A stretch of DNA of 64,000 nucleotides from Bryobacterales bacterium. GTDB taxonomy: Bacteria; Acidobacteriota; Terriglobia; Bryobacterales; Bryobacteraceae. The stretch spans positions 1-64,000 of the forward strand of contig JAEUQF010000152.1 of the NCBI GenBank assembly GCA_016789745.1, given 5' to 3'. The notes under the pieces are model-generated. The model saw only the letters and a list, made by a program, of their open reading frames with translations. It searched no databases and was not told the origin of the DNA. A program made the translations under genes and the position numbers. Shown one piece after another: positions 45,908 to 53,850 of this stretch (the stretch's first letter is position 1; each line of letters opens with the position of its first letter).

Positions 45908-47620
45908 ATGATGAAGAATCTAGCACCGCGTACGGCAGCAGCCCTCTTCCTTATGTCCTGTTTCGTGTGGTCCGGATGCAGCCAGGGGCTGCGCCAGGAT
46001 GCGTTTCGAAGCAGTTTCCTTCCGCCCTCCCCAAACAAGACGACGGCCGTGGCAGCGGTAAGCACCGCCCCCACCGGCAGTGTCAGCAGCAGCAGGGATT
46101 CCGCCGTGGATGCCCCGCCGGTGCTGGTGCATACGTCCTCTGGACCGCGGGAGTTGCCGAAGTTTATTCCGCTGGAGCCGCGGGTGCCGCCACGTCCGCA
46201 GTTGGACGGACGAATCCGGCGGGCCGAGGAGCGGTTCGAGGCCGGCAAGCGGCTGTACCTGCAAGGGGAGTTCGCCGCGGCGCGGACAGAGTTCGATACT
46301 GCGATCGAGCTGCTGCTGGCATCACCGGAAGCCGCCCCGGACCGGGCGTTGATGGAAAAGAAGTTGGAACAGATGGTGGATAGGATCCACCGTTACGACA
46401 TTGACGGCTTGGGCGCGGGCAGCGAGGAGACCGGCGTTGCCTATGACAAGAATCCCCTGCAGGATATTCTGGAGCTGACGTTTCCGATCGATCCGTCGTT
46501 GAAAAACAAGGTACGGGAGCAGTTGCTGGCAACGGCTTCGCAGTTGCCGCTGGAGATGAACGACGAGGTGATCCGGTACATCAACTTCTTTACCAGCGAG
46601 CGCGGGAAGCGAACGATCGTGGCGGGGTTGAAGCGGTCAGGCCGGTATCGCGACATGATTCTGCGGATTCTGAGCGAAGAAGGCGTGCCGCAGGAATTGA
46701 TCCACTTGGCGCAGGCCGAATCGGGCTTCCTGCCGCGGGCCCTCTCGTGGGCGTCGGCGGCCGGGATGTGGCAGTTCGTGGCCTATCGCGGACGGGAGTA
46801 TGGGCTGAACCAGAGCCCTTATTTGGATGAACGCCTGGACCCGGAGAAGGCGACGCGGGCCGGAGCGCGGCATCTGCGGGATTTGTATCATCAGTTCGGC
46901 GACTGGTATCTGGCGATGGCGGCGTATAACTGCGGTCCCGGATGTGTCGCGCGGGCGGTGGAACGCACCGGATATGCCGATTTCTGGGAGTTGCGGCGGC
47001 GCAACGCAATCCCGCGCGAGACAACGAACTACGTGCCGATTATCGTGGCGATGACCATTATGGTCAAGAACGCCAAGGATTACGGCATTGAAGACGTCCA
47101 GTTCGACGATGCGATCGTTTACGACACCGTACCCATGACGGCGGCGACCTCGCTGACGCTGGCGGCGGATCTGCTGGACATGCCGGTGGCGGAGTTGCGG
47201 GAGTTGAATCCATCGCTGCTCAAGGACATTGCGCCGGCCGGATATGGGCTGCGCGTGCCGCGCGGCAACAGTCCGGTGCTGACAGCAGCGTTGCAGAACG
47301 TGCCGGCAGAGCGCCGCACGACGATGCGGACCCATCGCGTGCAGGCGGGCGAGACGGCGGCGACGATCGCCAAGCGTTATCGGACGGGCACGGCCAGTTT
47401 GCTGGCGTTGAACAAGGCCTCGGTGGAGGACTTGGCGGAAGGCGACCTGGTGGTTGTCCCCGCGGCTCCCGTAGTAAAAGCGGCGGCAGCGCGCAAAGCG
47501 CCGGCGCGGCGCGCGGCAAGCAGTTGGAAGAAAAGCGCGGCGCCGAGTGCGCGCAACGCGCGTCCCACAGCACCGCGGCGCACCGCTGGGGCTCCGGTAG
47601 CAGCGCGGACGCGGCGGTAA
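45908..47620 (+). CDS. MltD-like lytic transglycosylase lipoprotein with LysM
   Basis: 570 aa. N-terminal lipoprotein-type signal (hydrophobic run then V-W-S-G-C). After a linker, SLT domain at about 255-385: E-G-V-P-Q-E-L-I-H-L-A-Q-A-E-S-G-F (catalytic Glu in A-E-S), A-A-G-M-W-Q-F, A-Y-N-C-G-P-G. A LysM-type repeat lies near 473-515 (H-R-V-Q-A-G-E-T-A-A-T-I-A-K-R-Y), and the last 50 residues are Ala/Arg/Lys-rich. It cleaves peptidoglycan glycan strands with formation of 1,6-anhydro ends and is anchored in the outer membrane. About 110 nt of non-coding DNA precede the next gene. Confidence 0.9.
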   Translation: MMKNLAPRTAAALFLMSCFVWSGCSQGLRQDAFRSSFLPPSPNKTTAVAAVSTAPTGSVSSSRDSAVDAPPVLVHTSSGPRELPKFIPLEPRVPPRPQLDGRIRRAEERFEAGKRLYLQGEFAAARTEFDTAIELLLASPEAAPDRALMEKKLEQMVDRIHRYDIDGLGAGSEETGVAYDKNPLQDILELTFPIDPSLKNKVREQLLATASQLPLEMNDEVIRYINFFTSERGKRTIVAGLKRSGRYRDMILRILSEEGVPQELIHLAQAESGFLPRALSWASAAGMWQFVAYRGREYGLNQSPYLDERLDPEKATRAGARHLRDLYHQFGDWYLAMAAYNCGPGCVARAVERTGYADFWELRRRNAIPRETTNYVPIIVAMTIMVKNAKDYGIEDVQFDDAIVYDTVPMTAATSLTLAADLLDMPVAELRELNPSLLKDIAPAGYGLRVPRGNSPVLTAALQNVPAERRTTMRTHRVQAGETAATIAKRYRTGTASLLALNKASVEDLAEGDLVVVPAAPVVKAAAARKAPARRAASSWKKSAAPSARNARPTAPRRTAGAPVAARTRR

Positions 47621-47691
47621 AGAGCGGCATTTCGGGGCTGTCTGCGAGTGCACGCAGCCTCACAAAATTACATTGGTTTTCGGGGACCCTC

Positions 47692-47719
47692 TTGCGCTCG
47701 CCGTAAAACGGTGTATTCT
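47692..47719 (+). promoter_or_regulatory. Promoter of the histone-like gene
   Basis: TTGCGC (47692-47697) and TATTCT (47714-47719) with a 16-nt spacer, the best -35/-10 pair in this part. The -10 ends 10 nt before the ATG at 47730, so the leader would be only a few nt. Confidence 0.55.
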
Positions 47720-47729
47720 GATGGTGACC

Positions 47730-48473
47730 ATGCCCGAACAGAATGCTCACAAAATGTTTCGTTGCTCGCCCGTCGATGATGGGATGGACGACTTCGAATA
47801 CACGGAGGAGCACGTCGAGCTCGTCGCGGAAATCAAAGAGTACAGCTACGGAGAGGATGACGAAGAACTGATGGAAGAGGAAATCAAAAACGCTACCGTC
47901 TCTGATGCGTCCGAGCCGGTCCGTGCGGCGATGGCCGCATCCGATCAGGACATGGATGACGTGTCCGGGCCCGATCCTTCAGAGACCGACGACGAAGCCT
48001 TGCTCGATGAGGCCGACGAGGACGACGACGACCTCGACGAGGAAGACGACGAGGACGCGACGGGCGCGTCCGGGGACGCAGAGCCAGTAGTAGCGGAAGC
48101 TGCGGACAAGGAAGAAACCAAGGAGCCGCCGGCTGCCAAGGTACCGGCAAAAAAGGCTCCCAAGAAGGCGGCAAAGAAAGCCCCGGCCAAGAAAGCAGCA
48201 AAGAAGGCCCCGGCCAAGAAGGCCGCCGCAAAAAAGGCTCCGGCCAAGAAAGTAATCTCTAAGAAAACTGTGAAAAACGCAACCAAGACAGCTCCTGCCA
48301 AGAAGGCTCCCGCGAAGAAGGCTCCGGCCAAGAAAGCGCCTGCAAAGAAGGCGGCACCCGCCAAGAAGGCACCGGCTAAAAAGGCGGTGGTAAAGAAGGC
48401 TGTGAAGGCTCCGGCCAAGAAGGCGCCCGCCAAGAAAGCACCGGCGAAGAAGGCGGCTGCCAAGAAGCGCTAA
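47730..48473 (+). CDS. Histone-H1-like protein with acidic N-terminal domain and KKAPAKK-type tail
   Basis: 247 aa from the ATG at 47730. Residues 1-60 form a small acidic domain ([23 protein letters not shown]); 70-130 are very acidic and disordered (runs of D and E); 137-247 are a lysine/alanine/proline tail built from repeats such as K-K-A-P-A-K-K. The tail is the bacterial H1/Hc1 type that binds and compacts DNA. The same chain thus joins a strongly negative and a strongly positive half, which could self-neutralise or chaperone. It has its own promoter and terminator, so it is a single-gene transcript. Confidence 0.85.
   Translation: MPEQNAHKMFRCSPVDDGMDDFEYTEEHVELVAEIKEYSYGEDDEELMEEEIKNATVSDASEPVRAAMAASDQDMDDVSGPDPSETDDEALLDEADEDDDDLDEEDDEDATGASGDAEPVVAEAADKEETKEPPAAKVPAKKAPKKAAKKAPAKKAAKKAPAKKAAAKKAPAKKVISKKTVKNATKTAPAKKAPAKKAPAKKAPAKKAAPAKKAPAKKAVVKKAVKAPAKKAPAKKAPAKKAAAKKR
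48138..48470 (+). repeat. Low-complexity coding repeat for the Lys/Ala/Pro tail
   Basis: Short tandem units reading AAG AAG GCN CCN GCN AAG AA with many codon variants encode about 111 residues of K, A and P. The repeat is imperfect at DNA level, so it is kept by protein selection, but slippage length variation between strains is likely. Confidence 0.8.
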
Positions 48474-48514
48474 CAACGGGCGAACGAAGTTCTTCCCTAA
48501 CGTAGAAACTGCCA

Positions 48515-48555
48515 GGGGTATCGGATCGGAAAGGATCCGGTACCCCTTTCGTTTT
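48515..48555 (+). terminator. Rho-independent terminator after the histone-like gene
   Basis: GGGGTATCGGATC (48515-48527), short loop, GATCCGGTACCCC closing at 48546 with one G-T pair, then TTTCGTTTT. It is 41 nt after the stop and separates this gene from the next one. Confidence 0.9.
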
Positions 48556-48601
48556 ATGAGCATAGAGCGATGGTGCGCGGCTTGCATACTGAACGGGCAA
48601 C

Positions 48602-49735
48602 ATGGCAACCGCTACGGTATTAAATGACCAGTTGGAACGGCTGGCAAACTTTGAACCGACGACGTTCCCTGTATTGAGCCTGTATCTGGATACACGCGCC
48701 AACGAACATGGACGAGACAACTTCGGAGTGTTCTTGCGCCAGGAGCTGGCGCAGAAGGCGGCGAGCTTTCCGAAGCGGTCAAGCGACCGGGAGAGTTTCG
48801 ACCAGGATGCCGCGCGCATTGAGGAATGGGTGCGCACGGAGTTGCAGGCATCGGCCAATGGGGCGGTGATTTTTGCCTGCGCGGGAGCGGACCTGTTTGA
48901 AGCGATGCAATTAGAAGTGCCGGTGGGCGAGAGCCGACTGTATGTTTCGCACGCCCCACATCTCTACCATTTGACGCGCATTCAGGATCAATATCCGCGC
49001 TATGTGGCGGTGGTGGCCGATACGAACCGGGCACGGATCTTTGTGTTTGGGCTGCGGACAGTGGAGACGGCGACCACGGTGGAGAGTCCAAAGTCGAAGC
49101 GGGTCAGCGCGGGTGGGTGGAGCCAGGCCCGGTACCAGCGGCACGTGGAGAACTTCCGCGAACAGCACGTCAAGGAAGTCATGGACCTGCTGGAGCGCAT
49201 CGTATTGGACGAGGGCATCGACAAGGTCGTGTTCGCTGGCGACGACGTGTTGACGTCGTACCTGCGCGAGCAGATGACGCAGGAGATCTCGAAGCGCTTC
49301 GTGGATATCTTGAAGCTGGACATGACGACGCCGGAGCACGAGGTGTTGCAGACGACCTTGGAGGCCATCCGGCAGAAGGATGAGGAGGAGGATCGCGACA
49401 AGGTGGAGGCAATGCTGGGGGCTTGGCGGTCCGGCGGACTGGGTGCGGCGGGATTCAAAGAAGTGATGAAGGCGCTGGCGAACGGGCAGGTGGAGGAGTT
49501 GTTCGTCAGCGAGAGCATTGAGCGCGAGCATCCGGAGCCGGAACCGGTGGACGCGGCGGTGCTGCCGCACCTGGAGACGGTTCGTGAGCCGAACGCTCGC
49601 AAGCAGGACGTGTTCGTCGCCGATGAACTGGTGACGCGGGCCAAGCAGACCGGGGCGAAGGTGACGATTGTGGAGGATCGCAGTCTGCTCGAGGGCGTAG
49701 AGGGCGTCGGAGCGACGCTGCGGTTCCGGTTGTAG
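48602..49735 (+). CDS. eRF1-like / Vms1-ANKZF1-type peptidyl-tRNA hydrolase candidate (baeRF10-like)
   Basis: 377 aa. N-terminal domain about 1-130 ([23 protein letters not shown]), an eRF1-domain-2-like part about 130-260 ([14 protein letters not shown]), and a domain-3-like C-terminus (about 265-377, [22 protein letters not shown]). The loop G-G-W-S-Q175-A-R-Y-Q-R-H is at the place of the catalytic glutamine loop of Vms1 and the GGQ of release factors. This matches the bacterial baeRF group described by comparative genomics. Predicted to free nascent chains from stalled tRNA; untested. A 59-aa ORF follows by 21 nt. Confidence 0.75.
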   Translation: MATATVLNDQLERLANFEPTTFPVLSLYLDTRANEHGRDNFGVFLRQELAQKAASFPKRSSDRESFDQDAARIEEWVRTELQASANGAVIFACAGADLFEAMQLEVPVGESRLYVSHAPHLYHLTRIQDQYPRYVAVVADTNRARIFVFGLRTVETATTVESPKSKRVSAGGWSQARYQRHVENFREQHVKEVMDLLERIVLDEGIDKVVFAGDDVLTSYLREQMTQEISKRFVDILKLDMTTPEHEVLQTTLEAIRQKDEEEDRDKVEAMLGAWRSGGLGAAGFKEVMKALANGQVEELFVSESIEREHPEPEPVDAAVLPHLETVREPNARKQDVFVADELVTRAKQTGAKVTIVEDRSLLEGVEGVGATLRFRL

Positions 49736-49756
49736 TTTCTTGAGGAGGTAGGACAA

Positions 49757-49936
49757 ATGCCGAAGAACAACGTGGTGGCGGATCATTTCAAGGTGCGCGG
49801 GCGCATGCCGCAGGGGCGCGACGTGGCGCATGAGGTGGAGAAGCAGCAGTACGGGCAGACGGAGAAAGCGGCCGGGCCGAAGGGGAAAGTGACGAAAGCG
49901 GCGCCCAAGGGGTCAGGGCCGAAGGCCGGCAGGTAG
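49757..49936 (+). CDS. Small basic protein of 59 aa after the baeRF gene
   Basis: ATG at 49757 preceded by AGGAGG with 8-nt spacing, one of the best ribosome sites in the window; stop TAG at 49934-49936. Sequence starts M-P-K-N-N-V-V-A-D-H-F-K-V-R-G-R and ends in a Lys/Gly/Pro/Ala-rich tail (K-A-A-P-K-G-S-G-P-K-A-G-R). Predicted basic, mostly disordered, so RNA or ribosome contact is possible. It lies 21 nt after the eRF1-like gene and about 40 nt before rnpB. I know no family for it. Confidence 0.7.
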   Translation: MPKNNVVADHFKVRGRMPQGRDVAHEVEKQQYGQTEKAAGPKGKVTKAAPKGSGPKAGR

Positions 49937-49977
49937 AGATGGCTCCGATGGGGCATGGGGCGGTAGACTAAAGACTA

Positions 49978-50377
49978 GGAACCTGCCGGACAGGCAGTCG
50001 CGGGGGCTTCGAAGCCGGCAACGGCATTGCGGCCCGCGAGGAAAGTCCGGTCTCCGTAGGGCAGCGTGCCGGTTAACGGCCGGGGGGATCCGCCTCAAGG
50101 CGGGTTTTACGGAAAGTGCCACAGAAAATATACCGCCCGGGCTGCGGCTTGGGTAAGGGTGAAAAGGTGCGGTAAGAGCGCACCGCGCCGGGAGCAATTC
50201 CGGTGGCAGGGAAAACCCCACGCGGAGTAAGACCAAATAGGGGAGAAGGGGCGGCCCGCCCTGTTCGACTTCCGGGTAGGTTGCTTGAGCCGGGTAGAGA
50301 TACACGGCCTAGAGGAATGACTGCCACCTTTCTCACTGAGGAAGGCACAGAAACCGGCTTATCGTCCGGCAGGTTCC
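49978..50377 (+). ncRNA. rnpB: RNase P RNA, bacterial type A
   Basis: Catalytic RNA that removes 5' leaders from pre-tRNAs. The ends pair as P1: GGAACCTGCCGGAC (49978-49991) with GTCCGGCAGGTTCC (50364-50377). The conserved core is present: GAGGAAAGTCCGG (from 50038), ACAGAAA-ATA-CCGCC (from 50121), AAACCCCACGCGGAG near 50213, and AGAGGAATGACTGCC (50311-50325), which close helix P4. Frames reading through it are spurious. The YkgJ-type gene starts 15 nt beyond its 3' end. Confidence 0.97.
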
Positions 50378-50391
50378 GATATTCTGACAGT

Positions 50392-50853
50392 ATGGCGATG
50401 CCGATGGAAGCCGAGGCTGGACTGCGCTTCACGTGCCAGGCGGGCTGTACAACGTGCTGCCGGCAGCCCGGGTGGGTCTACGTAAGCCGAGAGGATGTGG
50501 ACCGCGCGGCGGCCTTCTTGGGCATGCCAGTGGCGGAGTTCGAAGACAGATATGTGGTGAAGTTCCGGCACCGGATGCGGTTGCGGAAGCCTGAGCGCGA
50601 ACAGTGTCCATTTCTCGAAGAAGCGGGGTGCCGCATCCACCCGGCCAAGCCCACGCAATGCCGGCTGTTTCCGTTCTGGCCGGAGTTGGTGGAGGAGCGG
50701 GAAAACTGGATGAAGGCCGGGGATTATTGCCCAGGAATCGGACAGGGTCCGTTGATTCAGATTGGAACGGCGCTCGAAACGGCACACCAAATGAGAACAG
50801 CGTATCCGGAACTGTACGAGGGGAGCGGCGAGAAACCGGCGCCAAAATCCTAG
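50392..50853 (+). CDS. YkgJ-family cysteine-cluster protein
   Basis: 153 aa from the ATG at 50392 (ATGs at 50398 and 50404 also in frame); earlier in-frame starts lie inside rnpB. Cysteines follow the family pattern: F-T-C-Q-A-G-C-T-T-C-C near 14-23, C-P-F-L near 67, C-R-I-H-P-A-K-P-T-Q-C-R-L-F-P-F near 75-90, and Y-C-P-G near 108. They probably hold a zinc ion or an Fe-S cluster. Function in bacteria is uncertain. A TATTCT at 50380-50385 lies 6 nt before the ATG, so it may have its own near-leaderless promoter. Confidence 0.88.
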   Translation: MAMPMEAEAGLRFTCQAGCTTCCRQPGWVYVSREDVDRAAAFLGMPVAEFEDRYVVKFRHRMRLRKPEREQCPFLEEAGCRIHPAKPTQCRLFPFWPELVEERENWMKAGDYCPGIGQGPLIQIGTALETAHQMRTAYPELYEGSGEKPAPKS

Positions 50854-50928
50854 CAAAACGGCAGGTTTCTGCCATTTTGCGAGGGATTGTACAGGGTGGC
50901 ACGAGGCGTGCTTCAGCAACAGCAGCCT

Positions 50929-51279
50929 ATGTTGGAGCATATCGCCGCCAAGTACGAAAACTATATGAACCTGCTCGGGACGCGACAGAAACTGGTCGCC
51001 TCGAACCTGGCGAATCTGGACACTCCGGGATACAAGACGCGCGACATCGACTTCCAGTACGAATTGCTGAGCCGCATTGCGGATGGATCGAAGGAAGAGA
51101 ACGCGCCGCAAGTGGTGGAGCCGGACCTGCCCGCCCGTAACGATGGAAACAACGTCAACCTGGACCGCGAGACGCGGATGCTGGCCGAGAACAGCATCCG
51201 CTTCCAGATGGCGAGCCTGATGGCGCGCGGGGAGATCAAGCGGGTGCGGGCGGCCATCGAAGAAGGGAGGAACGCGTGA
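50929..51279 (+). CDS. flgB: Flagellar rod protein FlgB
   Basis: 116 aa from the ATG at 50929; GTGs at 50896 and 50908 in the same frame are alternatives, the first having GAGGG upstream. N-terminal rod motif L-V-A-S-N-L-A-N-L-D-T-P-G-Y-K-T-R-D-I-D-F and C-terminal helix (R-F-Q-M-A-S-L-M-A-R-G). FlgB is the proximal rod part joined to the MS-ring through FliE. First gene of the flagellar run; its stop overlaps the FlgC start (GTGA). Confidence 0.92.
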   Translation: MLEHIAAKYENYMNLLGTRQKLVASNLANLDTPGYKTRDIDFQYELLSRIADGSKEENAPQVVEPDLPARNDGNNVNLDRETRMLAENSIRFQMASLMARGEIKRVRAAIEEGRNA

Positions 51280-51713
51280 GCCTGTTCAATCTTCTTTCGG
51301 TCAGTGCGTCGGGAATGTCGGCGCAGCGGCTGCGGGCCGAGTTGCTGGTGGAGAACATGGCCAATGCCGAGACTACGCGGACGGCCGAAGGCGGGCCGTA
51401 CCGGCGCAGGGATGCGGTGTTTGCGAGCCAGACGCAGGGTTCGCCGTTCTCAGGCGTCTTCGAAGAGGCGCTGGCGGAGCCTTCCGTCGGTGTGGAGGTG
51501 GCCGAAATCGTAGTGGACGACCGCGAGCCGGAGCTGCGGTATCAGCCGGGGCACCCGGATGCCAACGCCGACGGGTACGTGGCGTTTCCCAGGCTCAATC
51601 CGGCCGAAGAGATGGTGGACCTGCTGAGTGCGTCGCGGGGATATCAGGCGAACGTGGCCGCGATGACGGCGGTCAAGGATATGATCCACCGGTCGCTGGA
51701 CCTGATGCGGTAG
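51276..51713 (+). CDS. flgC: Flagellar rod protein FlgC
   Basis: 145 aa from a GTG that overlaps the flgB stop codon. Flagellar rod family pattern: S-V-S-A-S-G-M-S-A-Q-R-L-R-A-E-L-L-V-E-N-M-A-N-A-E-T-T near the start and S-R-G-Y-Q-A-N-V-A-A-M-T-A-V-K near the end. A proximal rod component exported by the flagellar type III system. Follows flgB without a gap, and is followed by fliE after 14 nt carrying an AGGAGG. Confidence 0.94.
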   Translation: MSLFNLLSVSASGMSAQRLRAELLVENMANAETTRTAEGGPYRRRDAVFASQTQGSPFSGVFEEALAEPSVGVEVAEIVVDDREPELRYQPGHPDANADGYVAFPRLNPAEEMVDLLSASRGYQANVAAMTAVKDMIHRSLDLMR

Positions 51714-51727
51714 AAGGAGGGCTCTCG

Positions 51728-52030
51728 GTGATGATTGACCCTATAAAACCCATCGGCCCGGCGCCTTCGGTGGATTCCATCCAGTTATCGCCGGCGGCGA
51801 AGAAGGCTTCGAACCCGTTCAGCGACATGTTCCAGAATGCGGTGGATCGGGTGGAGCTGTCGCAGCAGCAGTCCGAGGAGAAGACCAATCGATTGCTGCG
51901 AGGTGAAGATCAGGACCTGCATGAGGTCATCCTGGCGGGCCAGCGTGCCGACCTTGAGTTCCAGTATTTTCTCCAGACACGGAACAAGGTGGTGCAGGCT
52001 TACCAGGAAATCATGCGGATGCAGTTGTGA
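51728..52030 (+). CDS. fliE: Flagellar hook-basal body protein FliE
   Basis: 100 aa from the GTG at 51728 (or 99 from the ATG at 51731), AGGAGG 7-10 nt upstream. C-terminal half carries the FliE pattern: D-L-H-E-V-I-L-A-G-Q-R-A-D-L-E-F-Q-Y-F-L-Q-T-R-N-K-V-V-Q-A-Y-Q-E-I-M-R-M. It joins the MS-ring to the rod. Length is normal for the family. Confidence 0.94.
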   Translation: MMIDPIKPIGPAPSVDSIQLSPAAKKASNPFSDMFQNAVDRVELSQQQSEEKTNRLLRGEDQDLHEVILAGQRADLEFQYFLQTRNKVVQAYQEIMRMQL

Positions 52031-52044
52031 GGACGGAGTAGACG

Positions 52045-53847
52045 GTGGCGGTGCTCGAACAGCTCCGGATGTTGGTACAGAGCCTCAGCCGCAGGCAACA
52101 GATTCTGATTGTCGTGGTGACGGCCGTGGTGATCGGCGGCCTCTGGTTCTGGGTACGGAATAACCGGGAGAAGGACTTCAAGCCGTTGTTTACCGGTTTG
52201 GCGGCCGAAGACGCCAACCTGGTGGTGACGCGGCTGAAGGAAGCGAACGTGGAGTTCCGGCTGGCCGAGAACGGCGGTACGGTGCTGGTGCCATCCAAGC
52301 GGGTGGCCGAAACACGGCTTCTGGTGGCCGGAGCCGGTCTGCCGAAGACCGGGCGGCTGGGATTCGAGATTTTCGATAAGGCGAACTTTGGAGCGACGGA
52401 CTTCGCCGAACAGGTGAATTACCGGCGGGCGTTGGAAGGAGAGCTGGAACGCAGCGTGATGTCCATCGCCGAGGTGGAACATGCGCGGGTGCATCTGACG
52501 TTTGCCAAGGATTCCGTATTCAGCGAGATGCGGCAGCCGGGTAAGGCAAGCGTGCTTTTGAAGCTGCGCCGAGATGCTCATCTTTCGCCTCGGAACGTGA
52601 AGGCCGTGAGCCATCTGGTGGCCAGCGCCGTAGAGGGGTTGACGCCCGAGGGCGTGACGGTGGTGGACATGCAGGGCAACCTGCTGAACAAGACCAAGGA
52701 AGAAGAGCAGCAACAGCAGCAGATGTCGCCGGTGGAGTACCGGCAGAAGCTCGAGCGGGAGTTGATGGGGAAACTGCAGGGCACGCTCGAAGCGGTGCTG
52801 GGTCCGGAGCATTTCCGGGCCGGGGTTTCCGTGGAGGTGGATTTCTCCAACGGGGAGCAGAGCGAGGAGACCTTCGATCCGAACCGCAGCGTGATGGTGA
52901 ACCAGCAGCGGAGCGAGGAGGTCGTGGCGCCGAACACCCAAGCCGGTGTTCCGGGGACCCCCTCGAATCTGCCGCGGCCGTATTCGCGCCCGGGCTCGTC
53001 GTCAAGCGCGGTGACGCGACGGACCGAAAACATCGCTTACCAGACCAGCCGCGTGATTCGCAAGATGACGCTGCCGCAGGGAAACATCCGGCGGATTTCG
53101 GCGTCGGTGGTAGTGGACCAGCAGGTGCGCTGGGAGGGCTATGGGAGCAAGGCAAAGCGGATCCTGGAAGCGCCGAGCGAGGAGACCATCCAGAAGGTGA
53201 AGGACCTGGTTGCCGGGGCGATCGGTTTCAACCAGGAGCGTGGCGATCAGATTTTCATCGAGAGCCTGCCGTTTGAGTCGACGCTGGTGAAAGCGGTGCC
53301 GCCGCCGGAGCCGCCCAAGCCAGTGGTGCCACCTGGCGCAGCCGCACCGAAGCCGCAGGCTGGCCCGAATCCGATTTTGAAGTGGCTTGCCGATAAGGGG
53401 GTGAAGGTAAATCCCATGATCCTTATCGGTGGTGCCGTGGTGGTTCTATTACTGCTCGGCGGGCTGGGGTACGGAGCGCGCCGGTTCCTGTTGAAGCGGA
53501 AGAAGGGCAAGAAGGTCAAGCTCGACGAGAAGGGCGCGATCACGGCCGCGGCCGGCGCCGAACATGGAGCCGCCGGCGGCGAGCACAAGGCGGTCCACGG
53601 CGCCGCCGATAGCGCGGTGGTAAAGGCGCACGGGCAGCCGCATGCGGCGGAGGAACCGGACTTCGAGACCGTACGCCAGGAGCAGGAGCGGGCTGACCGT
53701 GAGTTGCTGGCGTCGATCGGGGTGCCGCAGTTAACGACGAAAAAGGCCGAGGTGCTGGTGCGCCACATCACGGACCAGGCCAAGCGCGATCCGATTGCGA
53801 TGGCGCAGCTGATCCGGAGTTGGATTACTGAGAAGGAGCAATTCTAA
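52045..53847 (+). CDS. fliF: Flagellar MS-ring protein FliF
   Basis: 600 aa from a GTG. First transmembrane helix at about 23-43 (Q-I-L-I-V-V-V-T-A-V-V-I-G-G-L-W-F-W-V), secretin-like ring-building domains at about 45-260 (A-N-F-G-A-T-D-F-A-E-Q-V-N-Y-R-R-A-L-E-G-E-L), a Pro/Ala-rich stretch (415-440), second helix at about 452-472 (P-M-I-L-I-G-G-A-V-V-V-L-L-L-L-G-G-L), then a cytoplasmic tail ending in the FliG-binding helix (R-H-I-T-D-Q-A-K-R-D-P). Forms the inner-membrane base of the flagellum. fliG starts 3 nt later. Confidence 0.95.
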   Translation: MAVLEQLRMLVQSLSRRQQILIVVVTAVVIGGLWFWVRNNREKDFKPLFTGLAAEDANLVVTRLKEANVEFRLAENGGTVLVPSKRVAETRLLVAGAGLPKTGRLGFEIFDKANFGATDFAEQVNYRRALEGELERSVMSIAEVEHARVHLTFAKDSVFSEMRQPGKASVLLKLRRDAHLSPRNVKAVSHLVASAVEGLTPEGVTVVDMQGNLLNKTKEEEQQQQQMSPVEYRQKLERELMGKLQGTLEAVLGPEHFRAGVSVEVDFSNGEQSEETFDPNRSVMVNQQRSEEVVAPNTQAGVPGTPSNLPRPYSRPGSSSSAVTRRTENIAYQTSRVIRKMTLPQGNIRRISASVVVDQQVRWEGYGSKAKRILEAPSEETIQKVKDLVAGAIGFNQERGDQIFIESLPFESTLVKAVPPPEPPKPVVPPGAAAPKPQAGPNPILKWLADKGVKVNPMILIGGAVVVLLLLGGLGYGARRFLLKRKKGKKVKLDEKGAITAAAGAEHGAAGGEHKAVHGAADSAVVKAHGQPHAAEEPDFETVRQEQERADRELLASIGVPQLTTKKAEVLVRHITDQAKRDPIAMAQLIRSWITEKEQF

Positions 53848-53850
53848 GAG

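Noticed and set aside
47945-48463. Hydrophobic minus-strand frame (Ala/Phe/Leu repeats) opposite the histone-like gene
   Set aside because: Pure mirror of the Lys/Ala/Pro repeat; not a membrane protein.
50203-50391. N-terminal extension of the YkgJ gene into rnpB
   Set aside because: These bases belong to RNase P RNA; the protein family begins at the ATG near 50392.
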